A stretch of DNA of 64,000 nucleotides from Adiantum capillus-veneris (GCA_014529385.2 CM043965.1:19264412-19328411), one strand, 5' to 3'; shown: positions 46,546 to 58,170, counted from the stretch's first letter. Made by a program: numbers and translations. The notes: generated from the sequence alone by a model not told the origin.

Positions 46546-47427
46546 GTAAGAATAAAATGGAGGAGTACCCTCAACAAACCAGGTTCTGTTATACAGCAGA
46601 GGACTTGCATGAGGAGTATGGCCTTAGTCTAGAAGGCAAACTCCCTAAGGACCTGACTGATGAGGACTTGCCATCCGAGCAGTGGTTATCTGTTTTCAAG
46701 TACAAGTTCCAAAAGAACAACAAAATTTATTTAAATCATTTGCAGCCACATCTAGTGGATGACTGTAGATTTCTATTCTCCAATGTTTATCAAGGATCCC
46801 CTTCATGCGGTGAACTGACCACCAAATTTGCTAAGGGTTATGCGTTTGAGAAATGTGATGCAGTGAGAAAAGACCCAACATGGCATATAATAGCATGGGC
46901 CCGGTTTGGGGAAGGAGTGTTGTAGAGGATATCATTTAGGACTGGCGGTCTTGACCGTAAAGTTGAGACATGGAGGAAGCAAAATGCTTCCTCCCCTGGA
47001 ACTATCCCGTAGTCAGTTAAGAAGGCCCACATGACTCAAAGTGGCAGCAACATCTGCACAGAACTAGAGCAAGGTGTCAGAGGGGCAGTGGCTGACTACC
47101 TACCTGACTTAGAGGCATTTCTCCAAAGACTCCAAAAGCAGGTGTCACATCCAGGGTCATCAAAACTAACAGACCTGAAGGCCTCTATTCAAGCAAACAA
47201 GGACCAGCTACTGGTATATGAGGAGTAAAGAGGGCGTGGCAAAAAGTTTGATGGAGGATATTGATACCTTGGAGGCGCGCATCGGTGTGCTGCGACAGCA
47301 AATACCTATCCCTGATGAAGAGATCAAAGAGGTGGAGGATGAGCTGGGAGCAAGTCGGTACTTGTTACGACGGCACGGGGTTTCCGAAAATATCAAGAAG
47401 CTCCAAGTTGAGGTTGAACAACAAGAG

Positions 47428-49171
47428 GTATTGTATTTCTGGCTTATTGCATTGTGTACGACTGTTGAAAGTTTTTATTCTGCAAAAGGTTTGGTGATTT
47501 TGCATGTTTCACTTCTTGACTGGTTTATTTGCTGACATTTTTATGGGTATTAGTACTATCTTGAATTGGTTTGGTACTCTCTCTAACTGTTTTGGTACTT
47601 TTATTTAACACTAAGGGCAGTGCTGAAACTTTCCTTAGTACTTTATACTGCTACTTCATTTCATTTGGTACTCATTTGAACTACTTGGTACTATATTGGC
47701 ACTTCCTTGTTTCTAATTTTTGAGTCTTACATTGTACTATTTGTTTTGTTTTGGATTCTATAATGGCACAATCCATGGTACTTTTGGTGCTTTTCTGATC
47801 ATTTGGTCTTTTTCAATTCTATTTTGGGATTGCTATGGTACATGTTGCTTAGTGCTTTGGTATCTTCTTTAAATGTCTTGGTACTTTTCAGTTTTTTTTA
47901 AAAAGTGGTTTGCTTATTTTTGGACAGTTTTGGTACTTTTTAAACTGATTTGGGTATTTAATCGAAACTGCTATGTTCGTACTTCCCTTATAACCTTTTG
48001 GTGCTTAGTTATTTTAATTGGTTCTCTCTTCGATCATTCTGGTATTGGCTTGATAATTTTTGGTACTCATATAGTTTACATCTATTGTCTTGGGTGCCAT
48101 GTGGCACAATCTTTGGTACTTTGGGTGCTATACTGTTCATTGGGTACTCTTATTACTTATTTTGGAACTTTCTAGTTACATTCTTATACTGTAATGTTGA
48201 GTTTGACTTGGGTACTTTTGGTGCTTGATATTGCTTTGGTACTCTTGAAACATTTGGTACTTCAACTTATTTTGGTACTTTTGGTACTTCCCTTGTAACC
48301 TTTTGTGCTTCTTTATTTTATTTGGTTCTCTCTTTGACCACTTTGGTACTGCCTTGAGAATTTTTGGTACTCATATAGTCTACAGATTTTCCTTGGGTGC
48401 TATGTGGCACAATCTTTGGTACTCTGGGTGCTTATCTATTCATTGGGTAGTCTGATTACTTATTTTGGTACTTTCTAGTTACAGTCTTATACTCTAATGG
48501 TGAGTATGAATTGGATACTTTTGGTGCTTGATATTGATTTGGTATTGTTGAAACATTTGGCACTTCAACCTATTTTGGTACTTTTGGTACTTTCCTTGTA
48601 ACCTTTTGTGCTTATTTATTTTATTTGGTTCTCTCTTTGACCGTTTTGGCAATGCCTTGAGAATTTCGGTACTCATATAGTTTACAGATTTGCCTTGGGT
48701 GCTATGTGGCACAATCCTTGGTACTCTAGGTATTTATCTGCTCTTTGGGTAGTCTGATTACTTATTTTGGTACTTTCTAGTTACTGTCTTATACTGTAAT
48801 GTTGAGTATGACTTGGGTACTTTTGGTGCTTGAAACTGCTCTGGTACTGTTGAAGCTTTTTTGGTACTTTAGGTACTTTTGGTATTTCTAGTACCTTGAT
48901 ACTACATTGGTATTTTCTTCTAATAATGTTTTCTTTGCTAATTGTTTGATTTGGTACTGTCTTGGTTCTATTTTGTAATTGTTGCAATAATATTTTGGTA
49001 CTGCATGTGTTATTCCTTGCTAGCAGTCAATTTTGGTATTTTTTTGGTGCCTGTTGGATACTGTTTTATTCTATTTTGGTACTCTTTCAATAATTTTTTG
49101 CTATTGCGTGTGTTGTTCCATGCATCTTGGTTGTTTTGGTAAGTAAATTATGAGAGCATTCTGTTTTGCAG
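47428..49171 (+). repeat. Intron made of a TTTGGTACT array
   Basis: A 1744-bp interval with GT (gag|GTATTG) and AG (tttgcAG|agagag) ends, and phase-0 joining of flanking exons. It contains dozens of copies of TTTGGTACT or close variants. From about 47970 to 48840 there is a higher-order repeat of about 303 bp (anchor ttgag(t)ttga at 48199, 48502 and 48804). No coding frame of note. Confidence 0.85.
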
Positions 49172-50218
49172 AGAGAGTATGCCAGGATCTACATCGAGTC
49201 CTTGGAAACCCAAGACCAGTACGAATTTGTAAGCAATCTCTCTGCTGATGTGAAGAGAGGGATGACTCACACGTTGACTCCAAGGCCTCATGTTGTGGAC
49301 CCTGAAAACACAATACATGTGTTTGGTTCTTGTGTTGCCTGTGGGGAGGCTTTGGAGGCTTCTTACGTGGTTGGTACCTTCATGCTTCCCTGCAGGCATC
49401 AGTACCATCAACTGTGTTTTGCAGGTGTATTGAGAATGCAAGATACGTGTGTGAAGGCACTTTGCAACACTACAATCCCTTCGGAGGCAAAGTGGGGTTT
49501 TCGTGTTGGACACTACATGCTTATAATATCAGTTGAATTTATGATCTAATCTTCTCTTTCATCTTTGTGCATATGTAGGGAGAGGATCTTTCGGTGCGGA
49601 CACCCATGACAACACCAACACCCCTGTGGATCGGAAGGATCTTCCTGGATACGGCAAGTCAGATGCCAGTCATATGTTCCAGGAAGATCCTTATAAGTCA
49701 GTGCATGAAGTATTGCATGACATTGGTGCCAACACGATGGAAGGCAAAAGAGTGAGCCTGCTCTAGACTCCATTTTGGAGGAAGATAACACTAAAGCGAA
49801 AGCGCAGGAAAGCCAGCAAGGCCCTAATGCCAGCACAGTAGAAGGGAAAGGGTCTGAGGCTGGTGTGGGCTCTGGTATGGCATAAGCTAAACTGAAAATT
49901 GAAGTGCAGGAGAAGGATTAACAGGAAAGCGAAATGATTGAGAAAGTTGATGACATAGAGATGAGGCTAATCAAGAAGAACAACACAAAAATTCAGGCTG
50001 ATGAGGAGGTGGCAGTGGAAGTTTCCTCGGCGGCCGAGTGTTTGGATGCAACTCCAAAGTATGTAGAGAAGAAGACAGGCAGAAAGACGAGGCAGCAGGC
50101 AAAGAGTGAGGTAGAACTTGTTGACAGTGCGAAGGAGGAGGAACCTGCCGAGGGTGCGAAGGAGGCTGCGAAAGAGTATGGCACGGAGGAGGCAGCTTAT
50201 TTTGTGGAGGAGACGTAA

Positions 50219-50471
50219 GGTATGGAGGAGGCCGAAGGTGCGGGGCAGGAGACAACCTTAGAAATAGGTTATAGCATTGACTGTCCCACACTCTCCAAAC
50301 TCTTCCTTATGAAATGTTAAAAACGCCCCAAAGGTCGTGGTCTCAAGCCACGTACTTCCAAGAATTAGCTATTTAACAGCATTTTGTACTTGCTTCTGTC
50401 TTATCATGAAATACGATCCCATTTTGTGTTTGTCAATGTTTGGTGTCATGTCAGTTAGATGTTAATGTGTC
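50219..50471. other. 3-prime flank of the RING gene
   Basis: Short AT-rich stretch up to the LTR of element 4. No polyadenylation signal could be assigned with confidence. Confidence 0.35.
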
Positions 50472-51463
50472 TGTTAGAAGCTGTACACACCCCACGACAT
50501 CTAACTACTCGGAGGACTATTATTTTTTGTAATTATTCATTCATAGAGGAAAACCTGATTTTTCACCTTGTAATTATTGGGACTTATAGAAGTTTCCAGA
50601 TTGTATCCCACTTTTGATAGTTAGATTGAGTAGATGGTTGATTTTGGAACTTTAGGGTTTGAGAAATTGTAAGGTATATATACCACTTTTTGACCTTAAT
50701 GAAATTTTTTTTGTCATTTTAAAAGAAGTTTGAAGTCTGTGAGTGAGCGTACTGTGTATGAGAGAGAGAGAGTGTGTGAGCTTCATTTTGACGCTACGTG
50801 TGCTCCGATGGTCGGAATCGAGTGCAGAGAAGTGCAACGTGTTGCCCCCAAATAGAGCTACGCGCCGATACCAACATTGCGCGCGTACGGTCTGGCTTTG
50901 CGAGCTTCTTCTACGAGCTTCATCGGTTGTTTGGGTGAGCATACGTTGTCCGATTTTGCATTGCAGCATATCCACGCGTTCACATTGAGTAGAACTACAC
51001 ATTAGGCACTTTAGATTTCGAAAACGAAGACCTGCAGATTTTGGCCAGACATCCTATGTGTTTCTGCATCGGGTGTTTTGGGTCGGGATTTTGGTTCATA
51101 GACCTTAGGGAGAGTGACCTATTGGTATTAGTAGGGTCTCCTTCAAGTTCTATGGTGTTTCGAGATTGTTTGATGGGTGTTCGGCTCTAGAAAGCGTTGT
51201 AGGAAGTTTCCTCTTTTGCACTCTTGAAGGCTATGACTTAGACAATTGGTAGAGACCTCTACAGGAATTAGTTAGGAGTCGGTCGAGTGTAGGTTGACAC
51301 CTTATGATTGCTTCCACGCGCCTGCGGGTCGAGCTTCGTCCTTAGCTGACATGAAGAGTGGATATCATCAGATCCGAAGGCGAGATCCGAATCGCCCTGG
51401 GTGACATCTACGTTACGTGAGTTCTCGTTGTGCTGACATCCGTCGCGGCGTATCCATCCAACA
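50472..51463 (+). repeat. 5-prime LTR of element 4 (about 992 bp)
   Basis: Starts TGTTAGAAGC and ends CCATCCAACA, so TGTTRG is inverted at the end as CCAACA. A TATATATA lies at 50675-50682. The end is fixed by the adjoining primer site; the start is inferred from the TG and partial inverted ends. Confidence 0.75.
50675..50682 (+). promoter_or_regulatory. TATA box of element 4 LTR
   Basis: TATATATA in the context aaggTATATATAcc, about 200 bp into the LTR. Confidence 0.6.
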
Positions 51464-51464
51464 T

Positions 51465-51482
51465 TGGTGCCGCTGCCGGGGA
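51465..51482 (+). other. Primer-binding site, tRNA-Asp type
   Basis: TGGTGCCGCTGCCGGGGA, one base after the LTR, differs at two positions from the plant tRNA-Asp complement TGGCGCCGTTGCCGGGGA. Confidence 0.85.
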
Positions 51483-53460
51483 CGAAAACCTTAGGTAGGT
51501 GACCGAGACTAATCCTTGAGGATTGGGATTTTTGGCGTGCCAAGAGTCTCGCTTTATATGTAGATAGGATCAGAGGGTGGAGGACTCTCTAGGTCTTAGA
51601 GGGAGTTTAGGCAGCGTGTGTCTGGCCTAGATCCTTCGACTTAGGTAGTTGAGGTTGACTTAGGTAGTTTTAGGTAGTAGTCGAGTTCTAGAGTAGGAGT
51701 TGGAGTGGTAGAAGCGGTGAGAGGAGAGCTTGAGAGTCCGGAGAGGCCAAAAAGCAACCAAAAACACCATTATCACCATTTCACACGATAGGTAGGAGTA
51801 GAGTAAGTAGGACATCATGATTCAGGATCTAGAGCATTTCATGCATGTACACTTGCTTGGTAGAATCATTACAAGTTTGTAAAAGACGCAAAAGTGTGTT
51901 TGAAAGCCTAATTGAAGTCCAAAAGTTACTATGAGTGTTTCTGATAGATCTACAGAGCATCAGGAGTATTCCTGTCAGAAAAAACTTTAATTTTAAGCCA
52001 GGAGACATCCTACGTATAGGATGTCTACAGGCCAATCTGGGAGGAATTTTGGGCTTTTTGAGTTGACCAGTGTGTTCAGGAGGTAGGGTTTACCCTAATT
52101 TCAACTAGAAAGTGGAAATTTGGCCATATCTTGACAGGATAAGGCCAGATAGATTGAAATTGCTAGACATCCTATCCAAATAGTGCCAAAACATTATTTT
52201 GAAGACCAAAACCATAAGATGGCTGCATGAGCATGTCTTGCATGATATATTGAGTGACTCAAAGGGGTTTCACCTCATTTGGGTAAGAAATTGGGTTCAA
52301 AGCGGACTTTAGCACTTTTGACTAAAAAAGCAAGAACAACTGAAATTTGGGACTTTTGACATCCAAACCAAAATCTAAGCATACCACTGGGTTACTGACA
52401 TCAAAGGGAAGCTGTGGGACAAATCTGGGGTCAAACAGGCCAAAAAGACATCCTATGCGTAGGATGTCTTCTGAATGAAATTGGACTCCGAATTGAATTC
52501 TGAGTATACCAAAGTGATCAGCAACTCAAGGGGAGCCTGGGCTTTAAGTTTGAAGCCGTTCTGATGAAAAAGACATCCTACGCGTAGGATGTCAAATGCA
52601 AGAAAATGAAGCCAGACTTTGACTTTGAGCATAGTAAGGTGTTATATAGCCTAAGGCAAGCCTCTTATTCAGTTTTGGTTCAATTTGGAGTTGATTAGAC
52701 TGATCAATACCATCAACAGGCCGTTGGAACAGATTTTTGACTCATTGACCATCTAATAGGTGTCTAAATCAAAAAGTAAAAGCAGCTGTAAGCTCAGCAC
52801 AACAAGAGGAAACAATAGTGCAAAAATCCAGGCAAAACACAACAGGAGACATCCTACGCGTAGGATGTCTATTGGGGCATACTGCAAAGAAAATTTGACC
52901 TGGCATAGACAGTGAGGTTCCATTTGGCTTAAGGGTTCGAGAACTTCTTTCAGAAGTGAATTTGGACCTTGTTTGCTCATTTGACGAAGCAAAGACTGAA
53001 TTCAGACTTTTTCGCGTAAATTGACCAACTACTGAGGAAGGTACTATTTCAGATTAGCAAACCTAATCCAGAACATCAGCAGTGTATAAAATACAGTAGT
53101 GGTTGAGATTAACTCTCCAGTTATACCAATCATTACTAAGATAACCTCTAGCAGATAAATGCTTTGATTCAATTGCCGAAATTAAAACGCTTATGTACAG
53201 GTATATTCAACAACAAAGCAAGAAGTTGTGCAGAAACTGACCCATTGCCAGGTGAGTGGTTGAATTTGTGGTAAATTGCATTGATAAGTTTGATGAATTG
53301 AAGATCAGGGAGATACATTGTTAGAGACCAGAAAGTGGCAGGTGACCAAGGTAGCTTAGTGTCCACAGAAGAGAGTGTAACTCAGGCAAGGCTAGATCCG
53401 CTAGCACCGATTATTGAGGAAGGTAGTGATACTGACACTTCGTCAGACAAATCTTTCTTC
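51483..53460 (+). other. Long leader of element 4
   Basis: About 2 kb without a gene between primer site and gag. It has diverged direct repeats of about 125-138 bp, each ending near a 22-bp palindrome (52004, 52447, 52572, 52848). In phase with gag it is open from about 53302 but has no ATG until 53461. Confidence 0.7.
52004..52869. repeat. Four 22-bp palindromes in the leader
   Basis: GACATCCTACG followed by its reverse complement lies at 52572-52593 and 52848-52869 (both perfect). Variants lie at 52447-52468 (one mismatch) and 52004-52025 (imperfect centre). The half-site agacatcct also occurs near 52165. Confidence 0.9.
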
Positions 53461-54540
53461 ATGATGGGTAGTCAATAGCCAGGAGGTTTCACCTATGATG
53501 GACCTATGCGAGGAGGAAGCACTTCCCAAAATCCTTTGAATGATTCTAGGCTCACGGTGATCTTCTTGGAGGGAACAAACTCGAGAGGAGCCCTAGTCTA
53601 CTCTGACTATCGAGGGCGCAAGTGCATTTGTATCGAAGAGAGGCCAGCTCAAAGATTGGGGATAATCCAAGTGTATGATGATGGAGATAGATTCCGAGAC
53701 GAAAAGGGGAACCACTATTTAATAGTTAGTGACCCTGAAGATTACAACAGATATGGAGATAACGTGGCAAAAGGGAAAATGGTTTCAGAAACTCAAGAAC
53801 TGCCACCAAACATTGATCGGCCTGGAGCTATTTTTATGTATGATAAGAAAACAACCAAGGTTCCAACTTATAACGAGAATGTGGGAATCTACAAGCATGA
53901 GAGTGAGGGTATAGTCTCTCACTTTCACAGCAAAGAACCATACGCAAACAAATTAAGCAAAGACAAGGTTCTTTACTTATTCTCTTATGAAACTGCTATG
54001 GGGAAGGGCATAGTTTTTGTTGATAGATACGGGTGAGTGTACCAACGTATTCTCCCAGAGGAAGTAGAGAGAGCAACAAGTCCACGAGCATCAGCATATG
54101 CCCCTGAGGAAGTGCCAAGAGACGCCCACACCCCAAGCAAGTCAACGAATCCTTTTTCAGATGAGTATGACACTACCTCACACTCCACCAGACCGCAAGC
54201 ATTCAACAACCAAGACCAACCAGGAAACCAGCCATCATTGCAGGCATGGCTTCGATAGAGTGCAACAATGGAACCAGACCGAAACCGAGATGGTTATCAA
54301 GCCGCACGAGGGCTCAGGGATTTGCAAGAACCACCACACTATTCAAGGTATCAGGAAGAGAGTAAGCCAAATACTCAAGGGTCGACAGAGCCTGGAGGAC
54401 CACCCATAGAACGAGTTCAAAGAGAAGAACCATCTCCTGCGAGAACCGTTAGAAATTATGGCTTAGGAGCAACATTGGGAGAGGAACCAGCCTATTACAG
54501 AAGGCCTGAGGAGGTGTATTGACTGGGACGGTGTGATCCA
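53461..54540 (+). pseudogene. N-terminal extension of gag of element 4, broken by stops
   Basis: Phase-1 frame with ATGATG at 53461, then TAG at 53476. A 176-codon open stretch (53506-54036) has VIFLEGTNSRGALVYSDYRG and GRKCICIEE, with no known domain. Further stops TGA 54034, TAG 54256 and TGA 54521 separate Pro/Glu-rich, low-complexity stretches. All stay in the phase of the main gag, so this was probably one polyprotein N-terminus. Function unknown. Confidence 0.6.
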
Positions 54541-57027
54541 ATGATGAGGTTTGTAGACCATCACAAAATTAGACCTTCTCAAGTGCAAAAATGGGTAAAC
54601 AAGAAATACACAGGAAGCAGAGACCCAAGAGATCATGTAGCAGCCTTTGTGCGTGTAATTAGAGCCGAAGAGGTGTTAGATTTTCCCACCCAATTTGTAG
54701 GGTTTGGACTAACCCTAGAGGATGATGCTGCCACTTGGTTTGACTCTGTAGAGCGTAGAGACTTTGAGTCGATGGAGGAAGTGTTTGACAAGTTTATTGA
54801 GGAATTCTCTCAAAGGGGAATAGCTCATAATACCGTCTCACAAATCCATAAATTCAAACAGAAAGATGGAGAATCTGTACGAAATGCACCCCTAAGACTA
54901 AAAAGATATGTTAAGTTCTGTCATGTTGAAGAACTGCCAACTCAGTCCAGACTTATGTTGATATTCATCCAAGGACTAAGGAATGCAGATCTCCAGAAAG
55001 ACTTACATATGAAAAGGAGCACGACGTTGAATGAGTTGACCAAGGAGGCTCTTTACCTTGTGGACAATTGTGCAGTCTACAAAGAAGGGGAGTTCAAGGA
55101 CCTTGATGATGATTCGTCTTCACAACAAAGTGGAAGCAAGTCTTCTAAGACAATACCGAAAGGAGAAGTAGCGGTAAACCAGGAGCAGCTTGTAGATGAA
55201 GTGCTAAAAAAGATCAATTTGTACGCCAAACCCCAGTCTAAACAGCCCAAGTGGTGTGCTATTGAACAAAAATGGACAAACCATGGGACCGAGGTCTGTT
55301 ATTATAACAAGGGATATGTGAGAGAGAGACCTTACGCTCCCCAAGATACAGTAGCTTCCCCTCAAGTTCCACCGATGCCTAGATATCAAGTAGGCAACTT
55401 ACTAGGACCTGTAGGTGTAGAAAGACCACAATCAGTGTTGGGGCAACAACCACCCCTACGAGGATTACGACAAGTTGGTATAAGATACACACCAATGGTA
55501 ACTGAATCAGAAGAAAAAGCTTTGGTGCCTATGCATGCATATTATGAAGATCCCAATGGATATGCGGAAAACCCTGTCTATTATCCACCGGAAGAACCCT
55601 CGACACCAGAACCATGGAGCATGATAGGGAATCAAGGACCACCAACTGCAGCACAGGCCACGGGAGAAGGAAGATATAGCCTAGATGAACGAACACTGAT
55701 GTTCATAGCCAATGGAGGCATGGGCGGACAGAGGCATTCTTACCAACAAAGAGGGTCTCAAGGAGCACCTCAACAACCCAAGGGACCCTGTTACAAGTGT
55801 GGTGGAGACCATTGGCTGAGAGACTATCCTCATGATGAAATCATTAGAGTCAATGCGTATTGCCCAGAATGTGGAATTACTCATTTGATTCCCGATTGCC
55901 CTAAAAACCCGAGAAAAGGAGCAAAAACCACCTTGAACATGTTAGAAACAGTACCTTCCAGTGGAGGATTGAAAAATGAAACAATCATACCTATTCAGGC
56001 GGTAACACGGGCCCAAGCTCAAAGAAGGACGAATGAACCCATAGTTGAAGAACCAAAAACCGATGCCCAACGTTCAAAAACAAAAAATCAGAGAAGCACT
56101 TGGAAAGCTAGAAAGGCGCGTAGGAAGGCCAAGAAGGAACGAGAGCAAACAGCCCTATCCGAGGAGTTGAAACATACAAAGAATAGATTGGAGCAATTAG
56201 AGGATCTAGCTAGCTTAAGCTCACACACCACAGCAGTAATAGCACCCAAGGAAATAGCAGAACCCAAAAGTGCAAGATCAGGAGGATTTGAACTGGCAGA
56301 CAAGGTAAACGAGCAGTTGGATGCGCTTCTAAAAGCTTATGAAGCTCGACTTAAAAAGAACCAACCCCAGAAGCAAAGGTGGATGACTTATCCATATGCA
56401 GAAATAGAAAAACAGAGGTTGGATATGTGTAGAAAGATGATCGAGATGGCTCAATCATTGATGGAAGAACCGCTGGGTAAACCTGCAAATTGGCATGAGG
56501 CACCAGCTCCAACCCCTATCCAACCAACGCCAGAGAAACCTGAGGAAACAAAGGAAAGACTCACTAATGACTATGAGTCCAGAGGAGAGCCTATCATAGT
56601 GCCAAATACCACCGATGGGGCAAGTGACGGGTTCCAGCCTAAAATATTGGCAGAAATGGGTAAGGATTGTAACGGTCTAGATGATCTGTGGAAGCAAATC
56701 CGTGATGCCAACGAGGCTAATAGGATGAATAACCACATGAATAGCACGAGAAAAGAAAAGAATGTGATCTTACCTCCTATTGAAGAATTTGAGGCAAGAT
56801 CTCAAATGAACTTTGAGAAACATTCACAAGGGGGAGACCAAGGATCTATTAGTTCAGGGCACAGCCAACCGGACTCATTGAGAACTTTACCCTCTTACCT
56901 GGGAGAGTACAAAGCCAATTCGGAAGTGAGAGAAATCCCATCTCAAAGACTTTCTTCTAACAAGGTGATGGATTCGCAAGGATTGATTGAGTTGTTATCC
57001 ACTCCGGTGGCATGCACAATCACGTGA
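54541..57027 (+). CDS. Gag of element 4 (828-codon open frame)
   Basis: The capsid-like domain occupies about residues 10-185: IRPSQVQKWVNKKY, DHVAAFV, DDAATWFDSV and AHNTVSQIHKFKQKDGESVR. Two zinc knuckles follow: CYKCGGDHWLRDY at residue 417 (last Cys reads Tyr) and CPECGITHLIPDC at residue 441 (CX2CX3HX4C, intact). Then there is a Lys/Arg-rich coiled coil (about residues 515-560) and an acidic, Pro-rich C-terminus. The length exceeds usual Ty3 gags. A TGA at 57025 (IT-stop-AELL) separates it from protease in the same phase. Confidence 0.9.
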   Translation: MMRFVDHHKIRPSQVQKWVNKKYTGSRDPRDHVAAFVRVIRAEEVLDFPTQFVGFGLTLEDDAATWFDSVERRDFESMEEVFDKFIEEFSQRGIAHNTVSQIHKFKQKDGESVRNAPLRLKRYVKFCHVEELPTQSRLMLIFIQGLRNADLQKDLHMKRSTTLNELTKEALYLVDNCAVYKEGEFKDLDDDSSSQQSGSKSSKTIPKGEVAVNQEQLVDEVLKKINLYAKPQSKQPKWCAIEQKWTNHGTEVCYYNKGYVRERPYAPQDTVASPQVPPMPRYQVGNLLGPVGVERPQSVLGQQPPLRGLRQVGIRYTPMVTESEEKALVPMHAYYEDPNGYAENPVYYPPEEPSTPEPWSMIGNQGPPTAAQATGEGRYSLDERTLMFIANGGMGGQRHSYQQRGSQGAPQQPKGPCYKCGGDHWLRDYPHDEIIRVNAYCPECGITHLIPDCPKNPRKGAKTTLNMLETVPSSGGLKNETIIPIQAVTRAQAQRRTNEPIVEEPKTDAQRSKTKNQRSTWKARKARRKAKKEREQTALSEELKHTKNRLEQLEDLASLSSHTTAVIAPKEIAEPKSARSGGFELADKVNEQLDALLKAYEARLKKNQPQKQRWMTYPYAEIEKQRLDMCRKMIEMAQSLMEEPLGKPANWHEAPAPTPIQPTPEKPEETKERLTNDYESRGEPIIVPNTTDGASDGFQPKILAEMGKDCNGLDDLWKQIRDANEANRMNNHMNSTRKEKNVILPPIEEFEARSQMNFEKHSQGGDQGSISSGHSQPDSLRTLPSYLGEYKANSEVREIPSQRLSSNKVMDSQGLIELLSTPVACTIT

Positions 57028-57468
57028 GCAGAACTCCTAAGGTTAAGGCCAAACATGTGGACCACAGTAGGAAAATGCCTAGAAAAATTTGGAGTGAAAG
57101 ACCCCACCTTGAAGCTACAAGAAGGGATCAGAGAGTTGGACAGGCCTAATCTAAACACTAGGCCAGTACCATTGAATAAGGTTGGAGAATATTGTGAGGG
57201 AGAAGATGGAAACACCACGCTACCGGTAGAATTCCAAGGAGTAGTTTCCAAGGCTATTCTTGATAGTGGAGTGGGGGTTGCAATCGCCACCAAGGAAATC
57301 TAGAAAAAATGGGAAAAACCATCTTTGAGGGCTACCATAATGAAACTGCAATTGGCAGATGGGTTCATGGAGAAGCCTCTAGGACTCTTAGAAAAAGTAA
57401 TTGTCACTTCGTGCGGAATCGAGTATGAGCATACATTTGCAATAGTCGATTTCCACAAAAAGAACAAT

Positions 57469-57471
57469 TAT
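57469..57471. other. Left target duplication of the CACTA element
   Basis: TAT, repeated at 61126-61128. Confidence 0.85.
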
Positions 57472-57496
57472 CACTACAACAAAAAAAGGTGTCATC

Positions 57497-57672
57497 GACG
57501 CAGATATGGATGCAGTGCGCCGTTATGCGCGTCGCTATTAGCGTCGCTGTGAACCTGTCGCTATTTGCGACGCAGGTATAGACGCAGATAGTGACGCAGA
57601 TTGCCATGCAGGTAGCGACGCATATTGCCATGCTGATAGCGACGCAGATTGCCACGCACATAGTGACGACCA
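57497..57672. repeat. Left subterminal repeats of the CACTA element
   Basis: About ten copies of (a)tagcgacgca(g) or close variants in both orientations; these are the likely transposase-binding sites. The right end has matching motifs (tcgacgcac, gcgacgcac) around 61010-61055. Confidence 0.75.
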
Positions 57673-57939
57673 TAACAGAAAAAAAATTATTGGGCAGAGG
57701 GCAGGTAGCCTGGCCTGTGCCCAGTTAAAAGATGGACCCAGACTTCTTGCCCTCTGCCCAAGACAGTGAGCAGCACCAAAATCAACCATGCTCCCATGCA
57801 CAGAAATTTCGGCAGAGTTCCCTTTGTTTTTACATAAACTTTTCAAAAAAAACCATATCATGTATACGCCTCCTACATGCTATCCATGTAGGATCTCACA
57901 TGAGATTTAAGGCCAATGAAAGACAACTGTACCAACTGA

Positions 57940-58170
57940 AAAACATAACCATAACTTAAAAGTATAACCATAACTTAAAAGCATAACCATAACTTAAAAC
58001 CATAACCGGCCATAACCACTTTTATCAAAACCATAATACAGATAACCATAACCATAAACAAAACTAACAATAACCATAAGCATAACCAGAAAGGGAAACA
58101 ATAACTGTCTATACAATGACAATGACAATGACAATAATCATAACCATAAGAGAAACAATAACTGTCTGAA
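57940..58170. repeat. ATAACCATAACTTAAAAG-type repeats
   Basis: Short direct repeats of cataaccataactta(aaag) and then (acaatg)n within the CACTA element; no coding frame. Confidence 0.75.

Larger units (their letters stand above)
45788..50218 (+). pseudogene. Multi-exon gene with coiled coil, RING-H2-like finger and acidic tail (decayed)
   Basis: Exon 1 (45788-46064) is Lys/Ser-rich and ends at a GT donor; it has a TGA near 45885. Exon 2 (about 46546-47427) has KMEEYPQQTRFCYTAEDLHE and a long coiled coil, with TAG at about 46923 and 47010 and a shift near 47225. Exon 3 (from 49172) joins in phase (QQE|REYARIYIESL). It has CVACGEA...MLPCRHQYHQLCF plus a later pair CVKALC, a C-X2-C, C-X-H-X2-H-X2-C RING-H2 pattern. 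After another probable intron (AG near 49577) the tail 49934-50218 is Glu/Lys/Ala-rich. The RING suggests ubiquitin ligation or transposon-encoded protein; neither is proven. Confidence 0.55.

Noticed and set aside
49971-50291. Minus-strand Pro/Ser-rich ORF
   Set aside because: Antisense of the Glu/Lys-rich tail of the RING gene.
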